From Pseudomonas putida (lineage in GTDB: Bacteria > Pseudomonadota > Gammaproteobacteria > Pseudomonadales > Pseudomonadaceae): a stretch of DNA of 64,000 nucleotides. The stretch spans positions 62,001 through 126,000 of the forward strand of contig NZ_JANHLC010000002.1 in assembly GCF_028682395.1 (NCBI RefSeq), in the 5' to 3' direction. Below are positions 27,268 to 36,045 of the stretch, piece by piece. Each line of letters opens with the position of its first letter. The stretch's first letter is position 1. A program made the translations under genes and the position numbers. The notes beneath the pieces were generated by a model that was not told where the DNA came from, did no database searches, and worked only from the letters and a program-made list of their open reading frames with translations.

Positions 27268-27299
27268 CGGATGGGGGGGCGCAATCGGATGACGGGGGG
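27268..27299. promoter_or_regulatory. Direct GGATG/G-run repeats, candidate MalT/AcoK-type boxes
   Basis: CGGATGGGGGGG begins at 27268 and CGGATGACGGGG at 27286, an 18-base period, within the 251-base space between acoA and its putative activator. MalT-type regulators bind short GGGGA(T/G)GAGG-like boxes. Position 112-143 bases upstream of acoA fits an activator site. No sigma-54 -24/-12 element was found here. Confidence 0.4.
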
Positions 27300-27407
27300 G
27301 CTTAACCTTGGACCACGCAGGGATAACGCGGTCAGACAGGCACCGCGGCGTACAATCGAGCCGATAAAAACAATGACTGACTCGCACATCGAGAAGGATG
27401 GCTCGCC

Positions 27408-30119
27408 ATGGAGCCTCTGAGTAGCGTCCCCACGCCCCATGGCCAAGGCGCGTTCAGCCTGCGCCATGGCCTGCCGCTGATTGCCACCAAACTCGGCCCG
27501 CCGCGCTCGGCCGGGCCGCTGCTGCAGCGCCCGCGCCTGCTTGCGCGCCTGGACAGGCTGCGTGAATGCACCCTGGCGCTGGTGGTCGGCGGAGCTGGAT
27601 TCGGCAAGACCACCCTGCTCAGCCAATGGCGCCAGCAACGTGTGGAGGCCGGACAGACCGTGGCCTGGCTCAGCCTCGACGAACAGGACGATTCGCTGAG
27701 CTGTTTTCGCCGCTATCTCCTGGCCGCCCTGGAGGCCTGCCCCGCCGCGCCCAGTGGCCTGGAAGCTGCCCGCGCGGCCAGCCAGTCACCCGGTGCCGGG
27801 TTTATCGCGCTGCTGATCAATGCCCTGAGCCTGCGCGCCACACCGCTCTACGTGGTGATCGACGACCTGCACCTGATACGCAGCCCCGCCATCCATCACG
27901 ACCTGGTCGAGCTGATCCAGCACGCCCCGGCTTGCCTGCACCTGCTGCTGGGCAGTCGCAGCACCCCGGCGCTGCCGTTGAGCCAGCTGCGCGCGCGCCA
28001 GCAACTGCTGGAGATCGACGCCCATGACCTGCGCTTCGCCCTTGAGGAGGTCCAGGCCTACTTTCACGATACCGCGCCAGCGCCCTTGAGCCCCGGCGAC
28101 CTGCAACAACTGATGCACCTTACCGAGGGCTGGATCACCGGCATTCGCCTCGCGGCCCTGGCCCCGACCCTGAACCCGGGACGGGCCCTGGGCCATGGCT
28201 CGCGGCTGCTGGGGCGCTACCTGCAGGAAGTGGTGCTCGAACCGCTGCCCGCAGCCGTCCAGGCCTTCCTGTTGCAGACTGCAGTGCTCAATCGCCTGAC
28301 CCCCGAGCTGTGCAATGCCGTGACCCAGCGCGACGATGGCGAACAGATGCTCGGTTTTATCGAACAGCACAACCTGTTTATCTCGGCCCTCGACGAACAG
28401 GGTCGCTGGTTTCGCTTTCACACCCTATTCAGCGACATGCTCTACGAGCGCCTGGAGCATAGCGGCCAGCCCATCGCCCCTTTGCATGAACGGGCCAGCA
28501 ACTGGCTGGCCGGCCAGCAGCTCTGGGCCGAGGCGATTCGCCACGCCCTCGCGGCGGGCAAGCTTGCCAGCCAGCTGGCCTGCGCCGACCAGGGGGCGCA
28601 GTCCCTGGCCGAGGAAGGCGATATCGACACCCTGGTGCGCTGGCTGCAACAACTGCCGATCGGCGTCGATGAACAACGTATCGAGTTACAGCTCAACCTG
28701 GGCTGGGCCCTGGCCCACCACTTTCGCTTCGACGAGTCACGCGAGCTGCTCGGCGAACTGCCAACGCTGTTCCAGCAGCACGCCCTGAGTCCGCGCCTGC
28801 GCGTTAAATATCAGGTGGTCGGCGCCATTACCGAGGCCTTCGCCGAAAATATCGAAGGCAGCATCCAGCGCGTCGAGCCCCTACTGGCGCAGATTCCCTG
28901 CGGCGATACCTGGGTTGACGGGCTGGTGTGCAACATTCTCAGCTACGGCTATCTGGTTCAGGGGCGCTACCACCAGGCGCAACGGGTCCAGCGCCATATG
29001 CCGTGCCCGAACACGCCGGCGGACAACCTGTTTGTCAGCGTCTACCGGGCCTTTATCCTGGGGCTCGGGCACCTGCGCCAAGGCGACCTGCTCAGCGCCG
29101 AGGAGGATTATCGCCAAACCCTGCTCCAGGCCGAGCGCCTGACCGGACGCCAGTCCAGCGGCAGCGCCACCCTGGCCGCGCTGCTCGGTGAAATTCTGCA
29201 GGAACGCGGCGACTGGTCCGCGCTCGATGAGCTGCTCGATGGCCGCCTGCCCCAGATCGACGCCATTGCTCCCCTGGACGCCCTGCTCGCGGCCTACAGT
29301 GCGCTGGCCCGGCGCGCACTGGCACGCGATGAGCCAGGCCAGGCCAACCGCCTGCTCGAACATGCCCAGCAACTGGCCACCGCCCGCCGCTGGCCACGCC
29401 TGCAGGGCGCGCTACTGGCCGAGCAGTTCCATGTCCACCTCAGTTGTGCCCAGTGGCCGCAGGCGCAGTCATTGCTCGAGCAACTGCACGCCCTGGCCGC
29501 CCTGGCTGACGGCGCCGCCGACCCGCACCAGCATTTGCAACGCTGCGCGGCACGTTGTCAGGCGCAGTGGTTGATGGCCCAGGCCGAGCCCGAGCAAGCC
29601 GCCCAGTGGTGCACTCCCTGGATCGAGCGCCTGCACCAACAGGGCCAGACCCTCGAAGCCCTGCGGTTTCAGGCGATGCGGGCCACCGCGTGGTGGCAGG
29701 CCGGCCAATCCCGGCAGGCTCACGAAGCCTTGCTGGCATTTCTCGAGCCGGCCCGCCGGCAGCGCCTGAACCGCAGCCTGCTGGACAACGGCCCCGCCAT
29801 GCTCGAACTGCTCCAGAGCGCGGCTCGGGAACTCAAGGGTGCGAGCAAAAGCTACCTGCAATGCCTACTCGACAACAGCCACGGCCAGGCACCTGCTCCC
29901 TCGGGGCCCGCCCCGATGCTGATCCACTGCCTGAGCGAGCGTGAAAGCCAGACCCTGCTCCTGGTTGCCGAGGGCCAATCGAACAAGGAAATTGCCCGGA
30001 CCCTGGAGATCTCCGCCGAAACCGTGAAATGGCACCTGAAAAACCTCTACAGCAAATTACAGGTCACCAGCCGTACCCAGGCCATGAACCGCGCACGGGA
30101 GTTGAGCCTGCTCGACTGA
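27408..30119 (+). CDS. acoK: MalT/AcoK-like LuxR-family transcriptional activator
   Basis: 903 residues, the size of MalT-type STAND regulators. An N-terminal NTPase domain has Walker [10 protein letters not shown] (61-69) and a Walker-B-like [10 protein letters not shown] long TPR-like helical region fills the middle (about 350-800), and a LuxR helix-turn-helix ends the protein ([20 protein letters not shown], then [11 protein letters not shown]). The start is backed by AAGGA. In Klebsiella, AcoK of this family activates the acoABCD operon, and divergence from acoA supports the same role here; other Pseudomonas aco loci instead use the sigma-54 activator AcoR. The inducer is probably acetoin or a derivative. 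Confidence 0.82.
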   Translation: MEPLSSVPTPHGQGAFSLRHGLPLIATKLGPPRSAGPLLQRPRLLARLDRLRECTLALVVGGAGFGKTTLLSQWRQQRVEAGQTVAWLSLDEQDDSLSCFRRYLLAALEACPAAPSGLEAARAASQSPGAGFIALLINALSLRATPLYVVIDDLHLIRSPAIHHDLVELIQHAPACLHLLLGSRSTPALPLSQLRARQQLLEIDAHDLRFALEEVQAYFHDTAPAPLSPGDLQQLMHLTEGWITGIRLAALAPTLNPGRALGHGSRLLGRYLQEVVLEPLPAAVQAFLLQTAVLNRLTPELCNAVTQRDDGEQMLGFIEQHNLFISALDEQGRWFRFHTLFSDMLYERLEHSGQPIAPLHERASNWLAGQQLWAEAIRHALAAGKLASQLACADQGAQSLAEEGDIDTLVRWLQQLPIGVDEQRIELQLNLGWALAHHFRFDESRELLGELPTLFQQHALSPRLRVKYQVVGAITEAFAENIEGSIQRVEPLLAQIPCGDTWVDGLVCNILSYGYLVQGRYHQAQRVQRHMPCPNTPADNLFVSVYRAFILGLGHLRQGDLLSAEEDYRQTLLQAERLTGRQSSGSATLAALLGEILQERGDWSALDELLDGRLPQIDAIAPLDALLAAYSALARRALARDEPGQANRLLEHAQQLATARRWPRLQGALLAEQFHVHLSCAQWPQAQSLLEQLHALAALADGAADPHQHLQRCAARCQAQWLMAQAEPEQAAQWCTPWIERLHQQGQTLEALRFQAMRATAWWQAGQSRQAHEALLAFLEPARRQRLNRSLLDNGPAMLELLQSAARELKGASKSYLQCLLDNSHGQAPAPSGPAPMLIHCLSERESQTLLLVAEGQSNKEIARTLEISAETVKWHLKNLYSKLQVTSRTQAMNRARELSLLD

Positions 30120-30196
30120 CCCCTATTGCTCCTGGAGCCGCCCTCACTGATCGCCCGTGTTCAACACGGCAATTGCTGGCGCGCAACCGGCCCGAG

Positions 30197-30215
30197 TATA
30201 ATGCGAAACATTATC
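30197..30215. promoter_or_regulatory. Fur box upstream of the first ECF sigma gene
   Basis: TATAATGCGAAACATTATC matches 15 of 19 positions of the classical Fur consensus GATAATGATAATCATTATC. It ends 25 bases before the sigma-factor ATG, so iron repression of the sigma/FecR pair is expected. Confidence 0.8.
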
Positions 30216-30240
30216 AAATACATTTTCGGAACCGGCCTGC

Positions 30241-30756
30241 ATGCAGAGCGACACCGACCCGCTGACCGCCGGCATTGGCCATCTGTACCGTGAACACCAT
30301 TCCTGGCTGCAAGGCTGGCTCAGCCGCCGTGTCGGTTGTCGGGAGAATGCGGCAGACCTGGCCCAGGATGTTTTCGTGCGCCTGCTCAAAAGCGAGCGCA
30401 GCCCCAGCCTGTTACAGCCCAGGGCTTACCTGAGCAGCATCGCCCGTGGCCTGATGATCGACCACTATCGGCGTCGCGCCCTGGAACAGGCGTACCTGGA
30501 CAGCATCCTGCATCTCGAACCCTGCCTGATTCCCAGCGAAGAGGAGCGCCTGGTGCTGCTCGATACCCTGGAGCGTCTTGACCGTCTGCTCGACCGGCTC
30601 AAGCCCCGGGTCCGCGAAGCCTTTTTACTGGCCCAGTTAGAGGGCCTGAGTTGCCCGCAGATCGCCGCGCGCCTCGGGGTCTCCCGGGCTACGGTCGAAC
30701 GCGACTTGGCCAAGGCCCTGCATGCCTGCTACCGGTTGCACTATGCCGACCTCTGA
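30241..30756 (+). CDS. FecI-type ECF sigma factor
   Basis: 171 residues with region 2 (ENAADLAQDVFVRLL, PRAYLSSIARGLMIDHYRRRALE) and region 4 (LKPRVREAFLLAQLEGLSCP, then LGVSRATVERDL). It is the iron-starvation class that transcribes a cognate TonB receptor gene when the receptor reports its ligand through FecR. It overlaps the FecR gene by 14 bases and stands directly downstream of a Fur box. Confidence 0.93.
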   Translation: MQSDTDPLTAGIGHLYREHHSWLQGWLSRRVGCRENAADLAQDVFVRLLKSERSPSLLQPRAYLSSIARGLMIDHYRRRALEQAYLDSILHLEPCLIPSEEERLVLLDTLERLDRLLDRLKPRVREAFLLAQLEGLSCPQIAARLGVSRATVERDLAKALHACYRLHYADL

Positions 30757-31717
30757 AACCGCCCCACTCGAGGCGAAGGTGGTCGACCAGGCCATTGGCT
30801 GGCTGGTGCGGCTGCGTTTCGACCGCCCCGACCCCGCCACCGTACAAGCCTTTGAGCATTGGCTCGGGCAACGTCCCGAACACGCCCGGGCCTGGCAGCG
30901 AGTCGCCACCCTGGGCGCCGAATTCAGTGGCCTGCCGCCGACCCTGACCCGCCAGACCCTCGAAGGCACGCAGCGCCAGATCAGTCGCCGCGAAGGCCTC
31001 AAGCTGCTGGGCCTGGGTCTTGGCGCCAGCAGCCTGGCCTGGCTGGGCCGCGAACATCTGCCCTGGCCCGCGACATTCGCCGATTATCATACGGCGGTGG
31101 GTGAACAACGCCGGGTCGTGCTGGCCGACGGCAGCCAACTGCAGCTCAACACCGACACGGCCGTCGACTTCAACCCGCAACAGCGCGAGTTGCGCCTGCG
31201 CCAGGGGGAAATCCTGGTCGAGACCGGGGCCGACTCGCAGGCGCCCCCTGCCCGCCCGTTCTGGAGCCGCACCCGCGATGGCTATGTGCAAGCCCAGCGT
31301 TCGCGCTTTCTACTGCGCGAAAGGGTCCATGGCACCCTGCTGGCGGTCCAGCACGGCAGCGTCACGGTGTTTGCCGAGCATGACCAACAGACGCCAGTGC
31401 GTACCCTGGGCGCCGGCGAGCAATGGCTATTCACCGCCAATGGCCCGCTGCCGCTGGCGAATGAAGGGTTTGATCCCTGGTCGTGGAGCGCCGGCGTCCT
31501 CAGCGCCCGGCAGATGCGCCTGGGGGCCTTTATCGATGAACTTGCCCGTTATCGACGCGGCGTGCTGCGCTATTCACCGGCGGTGGCCGACCTGCGGGTG
31601 TCAGGGACCTACCAGTTGGCCGACACCGACGAAGTCCTCGCCTTGCTCGCCCAAGCGCTACCCGTACAGGTCCGCTACCGCAGCCGCTACTGGGTCACGC
31701 TGGATCTGCCCAGTTGA
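30743..31717 (+). CDS. FecR-type sigma regulator
   Basis: 324 residues from the ATG at 30743 (an alternative ATG lies at 30722). A cytoplasmic anti-sigma part (DUF4880-like, AIGWLVRLRFDRPD) is followed by a twin-arginine-like membrane segment (SRREGLKLLGLGLGASSLA, about 82-100) and the periplasmic FecR domain (RRVVLADGSQLQLNTDTAV). The C-terminus should contact the signalling domain of the TonB receptor encoded 101 bases downstream. Confidence 0.92.
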   Translation: MPTSETAPLEAKVVDQAIGWLVRLRFDRPDPATVQAFEHWLGQRPEHARAWQRVATLGAEFSGLPPTLTRQTLEGTQRQISRREGLKLLGLGLGASSLAWLGREHLPWPATFADYHTAVGEQRRVVLADGSQLQLNTDTAVDFNPQQRELRLRQGEILVETGADSQAPPARPFWSRTRDGYVQAQRSRFLLRERVHGTLLAVQHGSVTVFAEHDQQTPVRTLGAGEQWLFTANGPLPLANEGFDPWSWSAGVLSARQMRLGAFIDELARYRRGVLRYSPAVADLRVSGTYQLADTDEVLALLAQALPVQVRYRSRYWVTLDLPS

Positions 31718-31728
31718 TCTAAAAAATA

Positions 31729-31747
31729 AATGAGGGGAATTCTCATT
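31729..31747. promoter_or_regulatory. Dyad upstream of the TonB receptor (Fur- or ECF-type site)
   Basis: AATGAGGGGAATTCTCATT has inverted AATGAG/CTCATT arms seven bases apart, like degenerate Pseudomonas Fur sites. It also contains GGAATT, similar to the -35 of FecI-type promoters. It begins 12 bases after the fecR stop and ends 71 bases before the receptor ATG. Which role it plays is not decided. Confidence 0.45.
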
Positions 31748-31818
31748 CCTGTTCGACCTGTAAGGGAAGGCGGAAAACACGCCACACCTGCCCCACAGAC
31801 CCCGAACGAGATCGCGCA

Positions 31819-34254
31819 ATGAACCTGTCCCCTCCCCGCAACCCTGTGCTGAGCCACGCCATTCGCGGCGTTCTATTGGGGCTTGCCGTCGCCGGCAGTA
31901 CCCTGCCAAGCATTGCCCTGGCCCAGGACAGCGGCACCCTGCAGCACAGCTGGAGTATCCCCGCCGGTGAGTTGGCCGCCGCCCTTGACCAGTTCGCCCG
32001 CCAAGCCGGGGTCAGCCTGTCCTACGAGGCGGCAACGGTCGCCGGCAAACGTACCCAGGGGGTCAGCGGTGCACTCGATCCCACGCAGGCGCTGGAACGC
32101 CTGCTGCGAGGCAGCGGGATCGAGGCGCAACAGCAATCGGCCAAGGCATTCCTGCTGCTGCCCCGCGTTGACACGGGCAGCGCCCTGCAACTGGGCGCGA
32201 CCAGCGTCTCGGGCGAACAACTGGGCGTGGCCACTGACGGCACCGGTTCCTACACCACTGGTGCACTGACCCTTGGCAAGACCGCCCACTCGCTGCGCGA
32301 GACGCCGCAGTCCGTCAGCGTGGTGACCCGCCAACTGATGGACGACAAAAACCTCACCACCCTCGACCGGGTCATGGACCAGGCCACCGGTATTACCCGC
32401 TCGAACCGCAACTTCGGCTCGAACCGTTTCAACTCCCGGGGTTTCACCCTGGAAGATGACAGCTACATGCTCGATGGCGTACCCGGCTCGGCCTACGACC
32501 CGACCGGCTGGCTGCCGGTGGACATGGCGGTCTTTGACCGTGTCGAAATCCTGCGCGGTGCCGCCGGCCTGCTGGTCGGCGCCGGCAACCCCGGTGGCGC
32601 GGTGAACCTGGTGCGCAAGCGCCCCGGTACCGCTCCCCGCTTCTCGGTGGCGGCCCACGCCGGCTCCTGGGACACCTATCGCCTGGACCTGGATGGCAGC
32701 AGCCCGCTCAATGCCAGCGGCACCCTGCGCGGCCGCGCCGTGGTCGCCTATGAGGACCGTGGCTACTTCCAGGACGTGACCCAGACCCGCACGCCGCTGC
32801 TCTACGGTATCGTCGAGGCCGACCTGAACGACGCCACCACCCTGGCCGTCGGCATCCGTCGCCAGACCATGGACACCCGCGGCTATTCGATCTTCGGCCT
32901 GCCCCGCTACAGCAACGGCAATGCCCTGGATGTACCGCGTTCGACCTCGCTGGTACAGGACTGGAACCGCCACGAGACCGAAGTGACCGAGGTCTTCAGC
33001 GACCTCGAACACCAGCTCAATGACGACTGGAGCACCAAGCTCTCGCTGATGCGCAGCGAGGGCGGTTTCGACCAGAGAGCCGCCTACGTGCGCGGTGCCG
33101 TCGACCCCGACACACTGACCGGACCACGACTGCAAGGCGTGCAGTTTCGCAGCTATGACCTGGAAAACAGCGCCGCCGACGCCCACCTTTCCGGTAACTT
33201 CACAGCCTTTGGCCTGAGCCATGAACTGATGCTGGGCGCCAACTGGTCGCAGCAGCAGGTCGACGCCAAGACCGCCGACCTGAGCGTCGGCCTGCCCATC
33301 AATGTGTTCAACCCCGACCACCACCTGATCCCCAAACCCGCCCGTCCACAATGGAGCGGCCTGAGCGACCAGACCACGCGCCAGTACGGTCTCTACAGCA
33401 CCCTGCGCCTGCGTCTGGCCGAGCCGTTGAGCCTGGTGATCGGCGGCCGCCTGAGCTGGTACAAGGACGATATTCAAACCAACAACGCGCCGCGCTCCGT
33501 GGCGCGCCAGGACCATGAATTCACCCCGTTCGCCGGGCTGATCTATGACCTCGATTCCCACTGGTCGGTGTATGCCAGCTATGCCGATATCTTCCGCCCG
33601 CAAAGCGACAAGTTCACCGCCGCCGGCAAGTCATTGGAGCCCACTGTCGGTTCGAACTACGAGACCGGGGTCAAGGGCGAGTTCTATGACGGACGCCTGA
33701 ACCTGTCGGCGGCACTGTTCTACGTCAAGCAACAGGACCTGGCCATGGAAGACGGCGGCAACACCGACTTCAACGTCTGCTCACGCTACAACACCGATGG
33801 TATCTGCTACGTCAACGGCACACCGCGCACCAGCAAGGGCGTGGAGCTTGAAGCCAGTGGCGAAGTGCTTCCAGGCTGGCAGGTCATGGCCGGCTATACC
33901 TACAACACCCGCAAGGACGATGAAGGCCAGGTCTTCGACGCCGAGTCGCCCAAGCATATCGCCCGGGTCTCGACCGCCTATGACTTCCAAGGCGATCTCA
34001 AGCGCCTGAGCATCGGCGGTGGTGTCTCGGCCCAGAGCGGTTATGCCTCGGATTACGGCGTGATCGTGGCCAACCCCGGGCGCGCGGTCTGGGATGCGCG
34101 CACGGCCTGGCAACTGGATGAACACTGGAAGGTCGCGCTGGACGTGAAGAACGTCCTGGATCGCAAGTACTACGAAGCTACGGGTGAAGTCCGCCGTGGC
34201 AGTTACTACGGTGCTCCGCGCAGCTACATGCTGACGCTGCGCGGCGACTTCTAA
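31819..34254 (+). CDS. TonB-dependent ferric-siderophore receptor with signalling domain
   Basis: 811 residues. Signal peptide (about 1-36, ends SIALAQ), an STN signalling domain (about 40-115, WSIPAGELAAALDQFARQAG), plug (ETPQSVSVVTRQLM, then DSYMLDGVP and VEILRGAAGLL.GAGNPGG) and a 22-strand barrel ending in the aromatic LTLRGDF. The plug is of the FhuE/FpvA siderophore-receptor class. It imports a ferric siderophore made by itself or by others. The STN domain plus the adjacent sigma/FecR genes make a complete surface-signalling system. The siderophore is not predictable; no biosynthesis genes are nearby. Confidence 0.92.
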   Translation: MNLSPPRNPVLSHAIRGVLLGLAVAGSTLPSIALAQDSGTLQHSWSIPAGELAAALDQFARQAGVSLSYEAATVAGKRTQGVSGALDPTQALERLLRGSGIEAQQQSAKAFLLLPRVDTGSALQLGATSVSGEQLGVATDGTGSYTTGALTLGKTAHSLRETPQSVSVVTRQLMDDKNLTTLDRVMDQATGITRSNRNFGSNRFNSRGFTLEDDSYMLDGVPGSAYDPTGWLPVDMAVFDRVEILRGAAGLLVGAGNPGGAVNLVRKRPGTAPRFSVAAHAGSWDTYRLDLDGSSPLNASGTLRGRAVVAYEDRGYFQDVTQTRTPLLYGIVEADLNDATTLAVGIRRQTMDTRGYSIFGLPRYSNGNALDVPRSTSLVQDWNRHETEVTEVFSDLEHQLNDDWSTKLSLMRSEGGFDQRAAYVRGAVDPDTLTGPRLQGVQFRSYDLENSAADAHLSGNFTAFGLSHELMLGANWSQQQVDAKTADLSVGLPINVFNPDHHLIPKPARPQWSGLSDQTTRQYGLYSTLRLRLAEPLSLVIGGRLSWYKDDIQTNNAPRSVARQDHEFTPFAGLIYDLDSHWSVYASYADIFRPQSDKFTAAGKSLEPTVGSNYETGVKGEFYDGRLNLSAALFYVKQQDLAMEDGGNTDFNVCSRYNTDGICYVNGTPRTSKGVELEASGEVLPGWQVMAGYTYNTRKDDEGQVFDAESPKHIARVSTAYDFQGDLKRLSIGGGVSAQSGYASDYGVIVANPGRAVWDARTAWQLDEHWKVALDVKNVLDRKYYEATGEVRRGSYYGAPRSYMLTLRGDF

Positions 34255-34269
34255 GCCCACGCCTGGGTA

Positions 34270-35973
34270 TCAGCCTCCGGCCTGTTTGAGCAACGGGTCG
34301 GGACCGGCCGTTACCAGGGCGGCCACACTGATTTCGCGCATGCGAAATTTCTGTATCTTGCCGGTGACCGTCATCGGGAACTCATCGACGAAGGTGAAGT
34401 GGCGCGGCACCTTGAAATGGGCGATGCGCTGCTTGCACCAGGCCTTGAGTTCGTCAGCTTCAGCGTGATGACCGGGATGCAGCTTGATCCAGGCGACGAT
34501 TTCCTCGCCGTACTTGTCGTCGGGGATACCGATCACCTGTACATCGGCCACCGCCGCATGGGTAATCAGAAACTCCTCCAGTTCGCGCGGATAGATATTT
34601 TCACCGCCGCGGATAATCATTTCCTTGCTGCGCCCGACAATGCGCACATAGCCCTGCTCATCCATCACCGCCAGATCGCCGGTATGCATCCAGCCTTCGC
34701 CGTCGATCGCCTCCAGGGTCGCCTGGGGGTTTTCCCAGTAGCCGAGCATCACGCTGTAGCCACGGGTACACAGCTCGCCGATCTGCCCGCGCAACAGGGG
34801 CTTGCCATGGGCGTCGATGACCTTGCTTTCCAGATGAGGCTGGGTGCGCCCCACCGTGCTGACCCGCACTTCCAGTTCATCCGTGGCGCTGGTCTGCAGG
34901 GAGACCGGGCTGGTTTCGGTCATGCCGTAGGCGATCTGGACCTCGCGCATATGCATCACGTCAATCACCCGGCGCATCACCTCTGTCGGGCAGTTGGAAC
35001 CGGCCATGATTCCGGTGCGCAGGCTCGACAGGTCGTAGTCGTGCAGCCTTGGGTGGTCGAGCTGGGCAATGAACATAGTGGGCACACCGTAGAGCACCGT
35101 GGCCCGTTCCTCGGCCACGGCGCGCAGGGTCGCCTCGGGTTCGAACGCCGGCGCCGGGTAGATCATGGTGGTGCCGTGGGTCAGGCAGCCCAGGTTGCCC
35201 ATCACCATGCCAAAGCAGTGGTACAGCGGCACGGGGATGACCATGCGATCGTGCTCGGTCAGGCCCTGGCTTTCGCCGACCATGTAGCCGTTGTTGAGGA
35301 TATTGGCGTGGCTCAGCGTCGCGCCCTTGGGGAAACCGGTGGTGCCGGAGGTGTACTGGATATTGATGGGATCGTCCCAGTGGATCCCTGCCTGGCGCTG
35401 CGCCACTTCTTCGGGGCGAATGCCCTGGGCCATGCCGCCCAGGTCGTCCCAGCGCAGGAAGCCCGCCGGCGGCTGGGGTGCCAGGCTGATCACTCCGCGC
35501 AGCAGCGGCAGACGCTCGCTGTGCAGGTGCCCTGGCGGATGCTCGCCCAGTTGCGGCAGCAGCTCGCCAAGCATGGCGTGGTAATTGGAGGTCTTGAAGG
35601 CGTCGGCACACACCAGCCAGGCGCAACCGGCCTGGTTGAGCACATATTCAAGCTCGCTGCTGCGATAGGCCGGGTTGATATTGACCAGAATCGCGCCGAC
35701 CTTGGCGCTGGCCAGTTGCGCAATGCACCACTGGGCGCAGTTCGGTGCCCAGACGCCCAGGCGTTCGCCGGGCTTGAGCCCGAGCATCAGCAGGGCCCGG
35801 GCCACGACCAGCACCTCGGCGGCCAATTCGGCCCAGGTGTAGCGCAGGTTCTGGTGACAGACCACGAGCGCCTCACGCTCTGCAAAGGCAGCCACCGTGG
35901 TATCCAGGGCTTCGCCAATGGTCATGGCCAACAGGGACTTGTCCCGGGGGCCGCGGGTATAGGACTCGATCAT
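34270..35973 (-). CDS. AMP-forming acyl-CoA synthetase
   Basis: 567 residues, ANL superfamily: phosphate loop [51 protein letters not shown] and the C-terminal catalytic lysine in TVTGKIQKF. It should activate a medium- or short-chain carboxylic acid to its CoA ester. AAGGGAAG lies before the ATG. It is the third gene of the minus-strand operon with the quinohemoprotein alcohol dehydrogenase, so the acid is presumably that made by the alcohol and aldehyde dehydrogenases. Chain length cannot be fixed from motifs. Confidence 0.88.
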   Translation of the reverse strand: MIESYTRGPRDKSLLAMTIGEALDTTVAAFAEREALVVCHQNLRYTWAELAAEVLVVARALLMLGLKPGERLGVWAPNCAQWCIAQLASAKVGAILVNINPAYRSSELEYVLNQAGCAWLVCADAFKTSNYHAMLGELLPQLGEHPPGHLHSERLPLLRGVISLAPQPPAGFLRWDDLGGMAQGIRPEEVAQRQAGIHWDDPINIQYTSGTTGFPKGATLSHANILNNGYMVGESQGLTEHDRMVIPVPLYHCFGMVMGNLGCLTHGTTMIYPAPAFEPEATLRAVAEERATVLYGVPTMFIAQLDHPRLHDYDLSSLRTGIMAGSNCPTEVMRRVIDVMHMREVQIAYGMTETSPVSLQTSATDELEVRVSTVGRTQPHLESKVIDAHGKPLLRGQIGELCTRGYSVMLGYWENPQATLEAIDGEGWMHTGDLAVMDEQGYVRIVGRSKEMIIRGGENIYPRELEEFLITHAAVADVQVIGIPDDKYGEEIVAWIKLHPGHHAEADELKAWCKQRIAHFKVPRHFTFVDEFPMTVTGKIQKFRMREISVAALVTAGPDPLLKQAGG

Positions 35974-36009
35974 ACTGACTTCCCTTGTTGTTCTTGTTGG
36001 TCGCCGTCA

Positions 36010-36037
36010 GCGGACCCGCACCAGGGTGCCGGTCCGC
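36010..36037 (-). other. Strong hairpin in the dehydrogenase-ligase intergenic gap
   Basis: GCGGACC pairs with GGTCCGC, with an inner GCACC/GGTGC pairing, in the 72-base gap after the dehydrogenase stop. There is no T-tract. It could partly terminate or stabilise the upstream mRNA and so lower ligase expression. Confidence 0.4.
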
Positions 36038-36045
36038 CGCTTATC

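Noticed and set aside
31873..33603. 576-codon frame antisense to the first TonB receptor
   Set aside because: No domain or ribosome site; Gly/Val/Gln-rich shadow of the receptor frame.
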